Assembly (NCBI GenBank): GCA_934432725.1
Contig: CAKRZE010000014.1
Location: 1 to 64,000, forward strand
Length of the DNA stretch: 64,000 nucleotides
Reading direction: 5' to 3'
Origin: an uncultured Eubacteriales bacterium
GTDB taxonomy: Bacteria > Bacillota > Clostridia > Oscillospirales > CAG-272
Shown: in pieces, positions 17,530-25,386 of the stretch
Layout of the letters: each line of letters opens with the position of its first letter
Position numbering within the stretch: position 1 is the first letter of the stretch
The notes under the pieces: generated by a model
Told to the model about the DNA's origin: nothing
What the model saw: only the letters and a program-made list of their open reading frames with translations
The model's database searches: none
Program-made: the position numbers and the translations under genes

Positions 17530-17585
17530 AATAATCCCTCCCCATTCAGTCACACATACGAAAAATCATCAAAGCCGCAGTCGGC

Positions 17586-18338
17586 TCAGCCGACCTCGGT
17601 GAGAATCACAACGCCGTCCGGCGTCAGCGCAACGGTATGCTCAAAGTGTGCCGTCCAACCGCCGTCCACGGTCTGCACCGTCCATTCGTTCGGCAGGACG
17701 CGAACCTGATTGGAGCCCGCGCACACCATGGGCTCGATCGCAATCGTCATACCGGTCAGAAGCCTTTGCCCTCTGCCCGGCGTACCGTAATTCGGCACAT
17801 TCGGATCCTCATGCATTTCGCGCCCCACACCGTGTCCGGTGTAATCGCGCAGAACAGAGAAACCGCAGCTCCGCACATGCTCTTCGATCGCAGAGCCGAT
17901 GTCTCCCAGACGCTTTCCCTCAGCAAGCTGTGCAAGCCCCTTGAAGAAAGCGTCCCTTGCCGCCCGGATCAGCCGCTCGGCATCCTCGGAGACCCGTCCA
18001 ACCGGAAACGTGTTTGCACAGTCTCCGATATAGCCGTGATAGCATGCGCAGGTATCGATCTTCACGATATCCCCTTCATGCAGCACACGGTGCGGAGACG
18101 GAATTCCGTGAATGATCTCATCGTTCACGGAAACGCACGCGCTTGCCGGAAAGCCCTCATAGCCAAGGCAGGCAGGGACCGCGCCGCATTTTTCAATATG
18201 ACGCCGCACAATGTCGTCCAGATGCTTTGTCGTCACACCCTCGCGCACTGCTTCTCCCGCCTTGAGAATGGCTTCGCCGGTAATCCGTCCCGCTTCCCGC
18301 ATGATGGCAATCTGCTCTTTGTTCTTCAGCTGAATCAT
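17586..18338 (-). CDS. map: Methionine aminopeptidase, type I
   Basis: The 250-residue enzyme removes N-terminal Met from new proteins. The pita-bread metal ligands are visible: Asp in KIDTCACYHGYIGDCANTF (two Asp), His in GHGVGREMHEDP, Glu in TIAIEPMV and Glu in FEHTVALT. There is no N-terminal SH3-like extension, so it is the compact Ia form. It starts three bases past the adk stop, implying translational coupling, and precedes infA. Confidence 0.97.
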   Translation of the reverse strand: MIQLKNKEQIAIMREAGRITGEAILKAGEAVREGVTTKHLDDIVRRHIEKCGAVPACLGYEGFPASACVSVNDEIIHGIPSPHRVLHEGDIVKIDTCACYHGYIGDCANTFPVGRVSEDAERLIRAARDAFFKGLAQLAEGKRLGDIGSAIEEHVRSCGFSVLRDYTGHGVGREMHEDPNVPNYGTPGRGQRLLTGMTIAIEPMVCAGSNQVRVLPNEWTVQTVDGGWTAHFEHTVALTPDGVVILTEVG

Positions 18339-18341
18339 GAA

Positions 18342-18980
18342 TTACCTGCCGCCCTCGATCGCTTCAATGGTCAGACGGGTCGTATCTGCAACCTCGATCT
18401 GTCCAACCACGGTTCTGAGCTTGCCGGTTTTTTCATAATATGCCTTCAGCGGCTCGGTCTGCTCGTGATAAACACGCAAGCGGTCCAGAACGACCTCCGG
18501 GCGGTCATCCTTCCGGATGGTCAGCTCATCCCCGCAGGCATCGCAGTGAATGCCGTCTGCGCTCTTCTTGTACTCCACATGGTACGATCCGCCGCAGGTG
18601 GGGCAAACTCTGCGTCCGCCCATCCGCGCGGCAATCATATCATCCGGCACATCGATGTCGATCACCATATCGATGGCAACGCCCATCTTGTCCAGCGCTT
18701 CCGCCTGCGGAACCGTTCTCGGAAAACCGTCCAGGATAAAGCCGTTTTTGCAGTCATCCGCTGCCAGCCTCTCCTTGATGATTCCGATCACAACCTCATC
18801 GGGGACCAGCTTTCCGCTCTCGGTATACGCCTTTGCGGACAAGCCCATCTTGGTGCCCTTTGCAATTGCCTCTCGTATGATAGCTCCTGTGGAGACGGCG
18901 GGAATGCCGTACCGTTTGGAAACGATCTCGGCCTGTGTTCCCTTTCCGGCGCCGGGAGCACCCAGGAATATAATATTCAT
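18342..18980 (-). CDS. adk: Adenylate kinase, zinc-lid type
   Basis: This 212-residue enzyme interconverts 2 ADP with ATP and AMP. The P-loop GAPGAGKGTQ is at residues 7-16, the AMP-binding arm holds STGAIIRE, and the lid contains CPTCGG and CDACGD, a Cys4 zinc site typical of Gram-positive adenylate kinases. FPRT in the GFPRTVPQAE motif is intact. It follows secY with a short gap, as in the spc operon. Confidence 0.98.
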   Translation of the reverse strand: MNIIFLGAPGAGKGTQAEIVSKRYGIPAVSTGAIIREAIAKGTKMGLSAKAYTESGKLVPDEVVIGIIKERLAADDCKNGFILDGFPRTVPQAEALDKMGVAIDMVIDIDVPDDMIAARMGGRRVCPTCGGSYHVEYKKSADGIHCDACGDELTIRKDDRPEVVLDRLRVYHEQTEPLKAYYEKTGKLRTVVGQIEVADTTRLTIEAIEGGR

Positions 18981-19005
18981 GTGCTACCTCTTTATGGCGT
19001 TTTGA

Positions 19006-20307
19006 TTATTCAAGAAATCCCTTGTAGTGACGCATCGTCATCTGCGCCTCGATTTCGCGTGCGGTTTCCAGAGCGACGCCGACCACGATCAGCAGCGAAG
19101 AGCCGCCGAACGCAAGCGCACCCAGCTGGTTGCGCAGGCAGGCGTTGATAATCATCGGGAAAACCGACACAAACAGCAGGAAAATTCCGCCGATCAGCGT
19201 AATTCTGTTCAGCGTTTTCCGGATATAATCCGCCGTCGGCTTGCCGGGACGGATACCGGGAATAAATCCGCCGTTTTTCTTCAGGTTATTGGACACCTCG
19301 ATCGGATCGAAGGTGATCGCAATATAGAAGTAGGAGAACGCGATAATCAGAATCGCGAACACAAGGATATAGAGCCAGGAGGTGGCAGTGCAGTATTTGG
19401 TAACAAAATTATACCACCAACCGCTGTTTGTTTTGGAAGGGAAGATAAGATACAGCGTTTGCGGCAGAGCCACAATCGACTGTGCAAAGATAATCGGCAT
19501 AACGCCTGCCATATTCAGCTTGATCGGCAGATTGGAGCTCTGTCCGCCATACATCTTCCGTCCGACCACGCGCTTTGCGTATTGAACCGGCAGTCTGCGT
19601 TCGGAGTTTGTAAAGAACACCACGAAAGTGATGATTGCAATTCCGATCACAATGGAGAGCGTTGCGAACAGAATGTTCCAGCCGCCCGCCTTGTACTGGT
19701 TGAAAAGCGTTTCTGCCGTGGAGAAGCCGGTGGAGACAATGCTGAAGAACAGGATGATGGAGATACCGTTTCCGATTCCATACTGTTCGATCTTGTCGCA
19801 CAGCCACATCAGAAGGGCTGCGCCCGCACCGTAGCAAGCCACGATGACGATTCCGCCGAGCACCGTAGAGCCGAACTCTGTCACGGCGCCGACCGTGTTC
19901 TTCATATAGGCATAATAGCCGTAAGCGGTCAGAAGACCGAGTCCGACCGTAACCCAGCGGGTATAGCGGTCGATCTTCTTTCTGCCCTCCTCGCCTTCCT
20001 TGGCGATCTTCTCAAGCGCGGGGATTGCGATAGTCAAGAGCTGCATTACAATGGAAGCCGTAATGTATGGCGATACGGAGAGTGCAAACAGGGTAGCTCT
20101 CGAGAATGCCTCACCGGACAAAATGTTCAGATAAGCAAACAGCGAGCCTGCGGCGCTGGTCGCCATAAAGTTGCTCAGGACCGCGGAGTCGATAAACGGC
20201 ACCGGAACCTGCGAGCCGAACCGATACAGCACAACGATCAGAACCACGAACAGCAGCTTCTGTTTCAACTCAGGAATTTTCCATGCGTTTTTCAGTGTTT
20301 GCAGCAC
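19006..20307 (-). CDS. secY: Protein translocase subunit SecY
   Basis: This is the central channel of the Sec translocon: 433 residues, ten predicted transmembrane segments, and the plug and lateral-gate regions. The cytoplasmic loop with RRLPVQYAKRVVGRKMYGGQ and the C-terminal RGIRPGKPTADYI-like loop (PGIRPGKPTADYI) are typical. The start is GTG at 20307, directly abutting the rplO TAA, with a GAGGTGG five bases before that stop, so it is coupled to rplO. Following adk and map give N-terminal processing genes next to the export gene, the usual order. Confidence 0.97.
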   Translation of the reverse strand: MLQTLKNAWKIPELKQKLLFVVLIVVLYRFGSQVPVPFIDSAVLSNFMATSAAGSLFAYLNILSGEAFSRATLFALSVSPYITASIVMQLLTIAIPALEKIAKEGEEGRKKIDRYTRWVTVGLGLLTAYGYYAYMKNTVGAVTEFGSTVLGGIVIVACYGAGAALLMWLCDKIEQYGIGNGISIILFFSIVSTGFSTAETLFNQYKAGGWNILFATLSIVIGIAIITFVVFFTNSERRLPVQYAKRVVGRKMYGGQSSNLPIKLNMAGVMPIIFAQSIVALPQTLYLIFPSKTNSGWWYNFVTKYCTATSWLYILVFAILIIAFSYFYIAITFDPIEVSNNLKKNGGFIPGIRPGKPTADYIRKTLNRITLIGGIFLLFVSVFPMIINACLRNQLGALAFGGSSLLIVVGVALETAREIEAQMTMRHYKGFLE

Positions 20308-20748
20308 TTAGACCACCTCACACTTTCCGCCAGCGGCTTCGATTTTTTCCTTCGCAGATGCGGAGAAGACAGCAGCCTTCACGGTAAGCTTCTTGGTGAT
20401 TTCGCCGTTGCCGAGAATCTTCAGTCCGTCCTTTGCAGCAGCTGCAAGTCCGTTTGCGACCAAAAGATCCAGATCCACAACCGTCTCGTCGTCAAAGCGG
20501 TTCAGCGCAGAGACGTTGACAGCAGCGATTTCCTTAGCAAAGCGGTTATGAAAACCTCTCTTCGGAAGTTTTCTGTAAAGCGGGATCTGACCGCCTTCAA
20601 AACCGGGACGTACTCCGCCGCCCGAGCGTGCGTTCTGACCCTTATGGCCCTTTCCGGCGGTTTTACCGTTGCCGGAGCCGGTGCCTCTGCCTTTACGCCA
20701 TGCGGGAGTGGTGGAACCGATTGCCGGTGAAAGTTCATGGAGCTTCAT
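20308..20748 (-). CDS. rplO: 50S ribosomal protein L15
   Basis: The 146-residue protein begins MKLHELSPAIGSTTPAWRKGRGTGSGNGKT, with the Gly/Arg/Lys-rich N-terminal arm that threads into 23S rRNA (KGHKGQNARSGG). The C-terminal globular part ends AAGGKCEVV. Its stop codon touches the secY start. Order rpmD-rplO-secY is standard. Confidence 0.97.
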   Translation of the reverse strand: MKLHELSPAIGSTTPAWRKGRGTGSGNGKTAGKGHKGQNARSGGGVRPGFEGGQIPLYRKLPKRGFHNRFAKEIAAVNVSALNRFDDETVVDLDLLVANGLAAAAKDGLKILGNGEITKKLTVKAAVFSASAKEKIEAAGGKCEVV

Positions 20749-20793
20749 AGGATTTCCTCCTTTTTATACTGATTTCTGTTGCCGCACAATGGC

Positions 20794-20976
20794 TCAGTCA
20801 GCCGCTTCCACCTTCAGAAGGTGTGCGAGCTGTCTGATTTTTCCTGCCGTAGCAGCGTCATTGTTCAGAACGATGGAGTCACCGATTTTCTTCAGCCCCA
20901 GGGACTGTGCGGTAGCCTTGGTGCCGGGCTTTGCCGCGATGGTGCTCTTGATAAGCGTAAGTTTAACCTTTTCCAT
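20794..20976 (-). CDS. rpmD: 50S ribosomal protein L30
   Basis: The 60-residue protein MEKVKLTLIKSTIAAKPG has the L30 ferredoxin-like fold, with QSLGLKKIGDSIVLNND. I chose the ATG at 20976 because GGGAGGT stands six bases upstream; a longer reading would start inside the rpsE stop region. It is the bacterial short L30 and sits between rpsE and rplO. Confidence 0.97.
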   Translation of the reverse strand: MEKVKLTLIKSTIAAKPGTKATAQSLGLKKIGDSIVLNNDAATAGKIRQLAHLLKVEAAD

Positions 20977-20990
20977 ATCCGGACCTCCCA

Positions 20991-21491
20991 TCAAGCCTTT
21001 GCGACGGTGTCAAGACCGCGCATTTTTGCGACTTCCTCAGCGGTACGGAGCTTCTTCAGACCCTCAAAGGTTGCCTTGACAACGTTGATCGGGTTGTTGG
21101 AGCGCAGGCACTTTGCACGGATATCGGTCACGCCGACAGCCTCCAGCACCTTACGTGCGGTGCCGCCCGCGATCAGTCCGGTACCTTCGGAGGCAGGCTT
21201 CAGCAGCACTCTGCCTGCGCCGTACTCACCGATAATCTCATGAGGAATGGTGGTTCCCTTCAGGGAAACGGTAATCATATTCTTCTTTGCATCTTCCGTT
21301 GCCTTGCGCATTGCCTCCGGAACCTCGGCAGCCTTGCCGATTCCGTATCCGACATGGCCCTTGCCGTCTCCGACGACCACAACAGCGGCAAAACGGGCGA
21401 TACGACCGCCCTTTACAGTTTTGGAAACGCGGTTGATGACAACCGTCTTTTCCTGAAGATCCAAAGTAGACGGATCGATTTTCTGTACCAT
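20991..21491 (-). CDS. rpsE: 30S ribosomal protein S5
   Basis: At 166 residues it has the N-terminal double-stranded RNA-binding domain (VVVGDGKGHVGYGIGKA) and C-terminal S5 domain (GTGLIAGGTARKVLEAVGV). S5 contributes to decoding fidelity with S4. Its stop is just upstream of the rpmD binding site. Order rplR-rpsE-rpmD is standard. Confidence 0.98.
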   Translation of the reverse strand: MVQKIDPSTLDLQEKTVVINRVSKTVKGGRIARFAAVVVVGDGKGHVGYGIGKAAEVPEAMRKATEDAKKNMITVSLKGTTIPHEIIGEYGAGRVLLKPASEGTGLIAGGTARKVLEAVGVTDIRAKCLRSNNPINVVKATFEGLKKLRTAEEVAKMRGLDTVAKA

Positions 21492-21511
21492 GTTATACCT
21501 CCTGCTTTCTC

Positions 21512-21871
21512 TCAGAAATTAAGACCGCCCTCGCGAGCGCCCTCAGCCAGTTCAAGTACACGTCCGTGATACAGATAGCCGCCTCTGTCGAAAACAACGT
21601 TTTCAATGCCCTTCGCCTTTGCTCTTTCGGCAATCAGCTTGCCGATCTGGCGTGCGGCATCCTTGTTTCCGCCGTTGCCGGAGAAAGCCTTTTCCATTGT
21701 ATTTGCGGAAACCAGCGTCACGCCGGTTGTGTCGTCAATGATCTGGGCCTGAATGTTCTTAAGTGAGCGGTATACGCACAGACGCGGAACAGCGGTCGTG
21801 CCGGCGATCTTGGCTCTGACACGTGCATGTCTCTTCTTACGCTGGATATTTGAATCTTTTCTCGAAACCAT
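21512..21871 (-). CDS. rplR: 50S ribosomal protein L18
   Basis: This 119-residue 5S rRNA-binding protein begins MVSRKDSNIQRKKRHARVRA and ends GRVLELAEGAREGGLNF, both conserved in L18. The basic N-terminal tail contacts 5S rRNA. It lies between rplF and rpsE. Confidence 0.98.
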   Translation of the reverse strand: MVSRKDSNIQRKKRHARVRAKIAGTTAVPRLCVYRSLKNIQAQIIDDTTGVTLVSANTMEKAFSGNGGNKDAARQIGKLIAERAKAKGIENVVFDRGGYLYHGRVLELAEGAREGGLNF

Positions 21872-21889
21872 TTATGTCCGCTCCTTTCC

Positions 21890-22429
21890 TTATTTACTGG
21901 TCTTGCCGGCCTTGCGGCGGATTTTCTCACCGGAGTATTTAACGCCCTTACCGAGGTACGGCTCCGGCGGTCTCTTGCCTCTGATCACAGCGGCAACCTG
22001 TCCGACAGCCTGCTTGTCAATCCCCTTGACGATCACGGTATTGGAATCCGGAACCTCAAAGGTAATGCCGTCGGCTTCCTCGAAAATCACGGGGTGGGAA
22101 AAGCCGAGGCTGAGGGTCAGGGTCTTGCCTGCCTTCTGTGCTCTGTAGCCGACGCCGACAATCTCCAGCTTCTTTGCATAGCCGTTTGTCACGCCCTCAA
22201 CCATGTTGGCAAGCAGCGCACGGGTCAGACCGTGAAGCGCCTTGTTTTCATTCTCATCATCCGGACGGGTCACGCGAAGCACGCCGCCCTCCTGAGTGAT
22301 GGTCATATTCGGATGCATTTTTTCGGTCAGGGTTCCCAGCTTGCCCTTCACGGTCACAAGGTTTCCGTCCGCAACCGTTACGGTAACGCCGGCGGGAACA
22401 GTGATCGGTTCTCTACCAATTCTTGACAT
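21890..22429 (-). CDS. rplF: 50S ribosomal protein L6
   Basis: The protein has 179 residues and two repeated L6 domains. MSRIGREPITVPAGVTVTV opens it and the C-terminal signature KRPPEPYLGKGVKY is present. L6 lies near the sarcin-ricin loop and factor-binding site. Position between rpsH and rplR is standard. Confidence 0.98.
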   Translation of the reverse strand: MSRIGREPITVPAGVTVTVADGNLVTVKGKLGTLTEKMHPNMTITQEGGVLRVTRPDDENENKALHGLTRALLANMVEGVTNGYAKKLEIVGVGYRAQKAGKTLTLSLGFSHPVIFEEADGITFEVPDSNTVIVKGIDKQAVGQVAAVIRGKRPPEPYLGKGVKYSGEKIRRKAGKTSK

Positions 22430-22447
22430 GTGTTCTCCCTCCCGTCC

Positions 22448-22843
22448 TTACCATACGAAGGCGAGGACTTCGCCGCCGATGTTCTGTTTGCGGGCAGCCT
22501 TATCGGTCATCACGCCCTTGGACGTGGAAATGATGGCGATACCCATACCGTTCATAACGCGAGGCATATCCTCGCAGTTTGTATACACGCGCAGACCGGG
22601 CTTGGAAACTCTTCTGATGCCCTGGATGACCTTTTCCTTGCCGACATACTTCAGGGTGATCCGGATGATGCCCTGCTTGCCGTCCTCAACCACCTGATAT
22701 CCCTTGATATAGCCCTCAGCCAAAAGGATATCTGCGATTGCCTTCTTCATGTTGGACGCGGGAATATCGACGGATTCATGCTTGGCGTTGTTGGCGTTTC
22801 TGATTCTGGTCAGCATATCCGCAATGACGTCTGACATTTGCAT
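22448..22843 (-). CDS. rpsH: 30S ribosomal protein S8
   Basis: The 131-residue protein binds 16S rRNA helix 21. MSDVIADMLTRIRNANNAKH and the C-terminal MTDKAARKQNIGGEVLAFVW are diagnostic. The ATG at 22843 follows GGAGG by eight bases and adds MQ ahead of the more usual MSD start. S8 is the translational repressor of the spc operon in E. coli; no matching site is apparent here. Confidence 0.97.
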   Translation of the reverse strand: MQMSDVIADMLTRIRNANNAKHESVDIPASNMKKAIADILLAEGYIKGYQVVEDGKQGIIRITLKYVGKEKVIQGIRRVSKPGLRVYTNCEDMPRVMNGMGIAIISTSKGVMTDKAARKQNIGGEVLAFVW

Positions 22844-22891
22844 TTTATATTCCTCCTATTTCAATGGCAACGTTCGCACCGTGTGCGCAGC

Positions 22892-23077
22892 TTACCAAGA
22901 TGCCTTTTTTACGCCCGGGATCTCACCCTTGTAGGCGAGCTCACGGAAGCAGATACGGCAAATTCCGAACTTGCGAAGATAAGCATGAGGACGACCACAG
23001 ATCTTGCATCTGTTATATTCACGCGTGGAATACTTCTGTTCCTTCTGCTGCTTCAAGATCATGGATTTCTTTGCCAC
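22892..23077 (-). CDS. rpsN: 30S ribosomal protein S14, type Z (zinc)
   Basis: This short 61-residue S14 has two CxxC pairs (CKIC and CRIC), the zinc-binding type Z form of Gram-positive bacteria. The sequence MAKKSMILKQQKEQKYSTREYNRC and C-terminal GEIPGVKKASW fit the family. It sits between rplE and rpsH, as in B. subtilis. Confidence 0.98.
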   Translation of the reverse strand: MAKKSMILKQQKEQKYSTREYNRCKICGRPHAYLRKFGICRICFRELAYKGEIPGVKKASW

Positions 23078-23091
23078 TTTGCATTTCCTCC

Positions 23092-23631
23092 TTATTTCGC
23101 AAACGGAGCGCCCATCAGTCTGAGCAGCTCTCTTGCTTCTTCGTCGGTTTGTGCCGTGGTCACGAACGAAATGTCCATACCGCGGATCTTGTCAACCTTA
23201 TCATAATCGATTTCCGGGAAGATCAGCTGCTCCTTCAGACCGAGGGAATAGTTTCCTCTTCCGTCGAACGCGTTGGGATTGATTCCCTTGAAGTCGCGGA
23301 CGCGGGGGAGAGCGAGATTGAACAGTCTGTCCATGAACTCATACATTCTCTCGCCTCTGAGCGTCACCTTGACGCCGATCTTCTGACCCTGACGGATCTT
23401 GAAGTTTGCAACCGACTTCTTTGCAACCGTTGCAACCGCCTTCTGACCGGTAATCGCCGTAATGTCCGCGATCACGGTATCAATGACCTTTGCGTTTTCC
23501 TTCGCATCGCCGCAGCCGACGTTGACAACGATCTTGTCAAACTTCGGGATCTGCATCACGCTCTTGTATGCGAATTTCTTCATCAATGCGGGAGCAACTT
23601 CAGCAGTATAAAATTCTTTCAATCTTGCCAT
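23092..23631 (-). CDS. rplE: 50S ribosomal protein L5
   Basis: The 179-residue protein binds 5S rRNA and contacts P-site tRNA. Conserved segments include MQIPKFDKIVVNVGCGDA, GQKIGVKVTLRGERMYEF and NPNAFDGRGNYSLGLKEQLIFPEI. It lies between rplX and rpsN with short spacings. Confidence 0.98.
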   Translation of the reverse strand: MARLKEFYTAEVAPALMKKFAYKSVMQIPKFDKIVVNVGCGDAKENAKVIDTVIADITAITGQKAVATVAKKSVANFKIRQGQKIGVKVTLRGERMYEFMDRLFNLALPRVRDFKGINPNAFDGRGNYSLGLKEQLIFPEIDYDKVDKIRGMDISFVTTAQTDEEARELLRLMGAPFAK

Positions 23632-23646
23632 GATGACACCTCCGCA

Positions 23647-23964
23647 TTAAAGCTCTGCGCCGCATTTTGCGCAGACTCTGATTTTTTTGTCGCCGTCAAG
23701 CTTCATCTTGGCTCTGACGCCCTTGCCGCACGTGGAGCAGAACAGCTGCACTTTATCTGCGTACATAGCGCCCTCAACCTTGACAATGCCGCCCTGATCG
23801 CCCTGCTTGCGGGGCTTGACGTGGCGGGATACAATGTTGACACCCTCAACGATGACCTTGCCCTCCTTGGGAGAGACCTCAAGGACCTTGCCCTTTTTGC
23901 CCTTGTCATCGCCGGAGATAACAACGACTACATCATTCTTTTTGACATGAACCTTTTTAATCAT
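23647..23964 (-). CDS. rplX: 50S ribosomal protein L24
   Basis: The 105-residue assembly-initiator protein has an N-terminal KOW motif (VVVISGDDKGKKGKVLEV) and a C-terminal pair of CxxC motifs (FCSTCGK and VCAKCGAEL), as in many Clostridia. It follows rplN and precedes rplE. Confidence 0.98.
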   Translation of the reverse strand: MIKKVHVKKNDVVVVISGDDKGKKGKVLEVSPKEGKVIVEGVNIVSRHVKPRKQGDQGGIVKVEGAMYADKVQLFCSTCGKGVRAKMKLDGDKKIRVCAKCGAEL

Positions 23965-23981
23965 GTTATGTTACCTCCGTC

Positions 23982-24350
23982 TCACAGTACTTCGGGAGCC
24001 AGCGAAAGGATTTTCAGGTAATTCTTTTCACGAAGCTCTCTCGCAACAGGCCCGAAAATACGGGTGCCGACCGGCGTACCGTCTTCCCGGATGATTACCG
24101 CTGCGTTTTCGTCGAATTTGATATTGGAACCGTCGGCACGCTTGATGCCCTCCACGGTCCGAACGATAACAGCCTTAACGACCGCTCCCTTTTTGACCTG
24201 TCCGCCGGGAGCCGCCTTTTTGACCGCACAGACCACGACGTCGCCGATATTGCCGTACCGTCTGCCCGTGCCGCCCAGCACGCGGATACACATAAGCTCC
24301 TTAGCGCCGGTGTTGTCCGCGACCTTCATCAATGATTGCTGCTGTATCAT
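23982..24350 (-). CDS. rplN: 50S ribosomal protein L14
   Basis: At exactly 122 residues it has the normal length. It begins MIQQQSLMKVADNTGAKELM and has the signature KKGAVVKAVIVRTVEGIKRADG. L14 binds the base of the large subunit and forms bridges to 16S rRNA. The spacing to rpsQ (90 bases) is longer than others in this block; that gap shows no gene. Confidence 0.98.
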   Translation of the reverse strand: MIQQQSLMKVADNTGAKELMCIRVLGGTGRRYGNIGDVVVCAVKKAAPGGQVKKGAVVKAVIVRTVEGIKRADGSNIKFDENAAVIIREDGTPVGTRIFGPVARELREKNYLKILSLAPEVL

Positions 24351-24440
24351 GAGCGTTTTCCTCCTTATTGATTACGCCTGCCACCGATTCCGCGCAAAGG
24401 CGCTTCCCCGGTGCATAAATTCCATTTATGAGCGTATCTC

Positions 24441-24710
24441 TTACTTTGCCTTCTCAATGATCTCGGCAAGACGCCATCTCTTGGTCTTGGAAAGCGGTCT
24501 GGTCTCCATGACTCTGACGGTGTCGCCGACGCCGCACTCGTTCTTCTCATCGTGCGCGTGGATCTTGACGGTGCGCTTGATAACCTTTCCGTATTTCGGA
24601 TGCTTAACGTTATCTGCGATCGCCACGACGATGGTTTTGTCCATCTTGTCGCTGACCACCTTGCCGACACGTGTTTTTCTCAGTGCGCGCTCTTGTGTGT
24701 TATTTTCCAT
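24441..24710 (-). CDS. rpsQ: 30S ribosomal protein S17
   Basis: The 89-residue OB-fold protein carries RKTRVGKVVSDKMDKTIVVA and GDTVRVMETRPLSKTKRWRL, the S17 signature. It is a primary 16S rRNA binder in the 5' domain. It lies between rpmC and rplN. Confidence 0.98.
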   Translation of the reverse strand: MENNTQERALRKTRVGKVVSDKMDKTIVVAIADNVKHPKYGKVIKRTVKIHAHDEKNECGVGDTVRVMETRPLSKTKRWRLAEIIEKAK

Positions 24711-24733
24711 GACGTTTTCTCCTCCTGCTTATC

Positions 24734-24925
24734 TCAGGCATTTTTCTTCTCATGAAGAATGGTCATTACACGCGCGATATCCTTCTTCACATCCGCAATG
24801 GTGTGGGGATTATCAAGCTGATTGATGGCATGCTGGAAACGGAGGTTAAACAGCTGACCCTTGAGCTCCTTCAGCTTCTTTTCAAGCTCTTCTGCGCTCA
24901 TGTCTCTGATTTCTTTTGCTTTCAT
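24734..24925 (-). CDS. rpmC: 50S ribosomal protein L29
   Basis: The 63-residue helical hairpin protein begins MKAKEIRDMSAEELEKKLKE and has LKGQLFNLRFQHAINQLDNP, the L29 signature. L29 sits at the tunnel exit near L23 and contributes to the docking site for SRP and trigger factor. Order rplP-rpmC-rpsQ is standard. Confidence 0.98.
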   Translation of the reverse strand: MKAKEIRDMSAEELEKKLKELKGQLFNLRFQHAINQLDNPHTIADVKKDIARVMTILHEKKNA

Positions 24926-24942
24926 CGCTGATCCCTCCTCCT

Positions 24943-25386
24943 TTACTCAGCCAGAGCGGCAGCCTCAGCCGCAGCTTCCTTGGCATCCATAATGAACTTG
25001 CACTTGATCGGAAGCTTGTTTGCGGCAAGACGCATTGCCTCGCGTGCAGCCTCCGGTGTAACGCCGTCCATTTCGAACATCACTCTGCCCGGCTTTACCA
25101 CTGCAACCCAGTATTCGGGAGAACCCTTACCGGAACCCATTCGGGTCTCAGCGGGCTTCTGTGTAACCGGCTTATCGGGGAATATCTTGATCCAGACCTG
25201 ACCGCCGCGCTTGGTGTAACGGGTCATTGCAATACGTGCAGCCTCGATCTGATTGCTCTTGATCCATGCGGGCTCCAGTGCGACAAGACCGTAGCAGCCG
25301 TTTGTCAGCGTGTTGCCTCTGGTCGCCTTACCCTTCATACGTCCGCGCTGAACGCGTCTGTACTTCACTCTTTTCGGCATTAACAT
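24943..25386 (-). CDS. rplP: 50S ribosomal protein L16
   Basis: The 147-residue protein contacts A-site tRNA. MPKRVKYRRVQRGRMKGKATRG and GKGSPEYWVAVVKPGR are typical. The ATG at 25386 overlaps the rpsC TAA by one base (TAATG) and is nine bases from a GGGAGG, so translation is coupled to rpsC; the alternative ATG at 25380 is two codons later. Confidence 0.97.
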   Translation of the reverse strand: MLMPKRVKYRRVQRGRMKGKATRGNTLTNGCYGLVALEPAWIKSNQIEAARIAMTRYTKRGGQVWIKIFPDKPVTQKPAETRMGSGKGSPEYWVAVVKPGRVMFEMDGVTPEAAREAMRLAANKLPIKCKFIMDAKEAAAEAAALAE

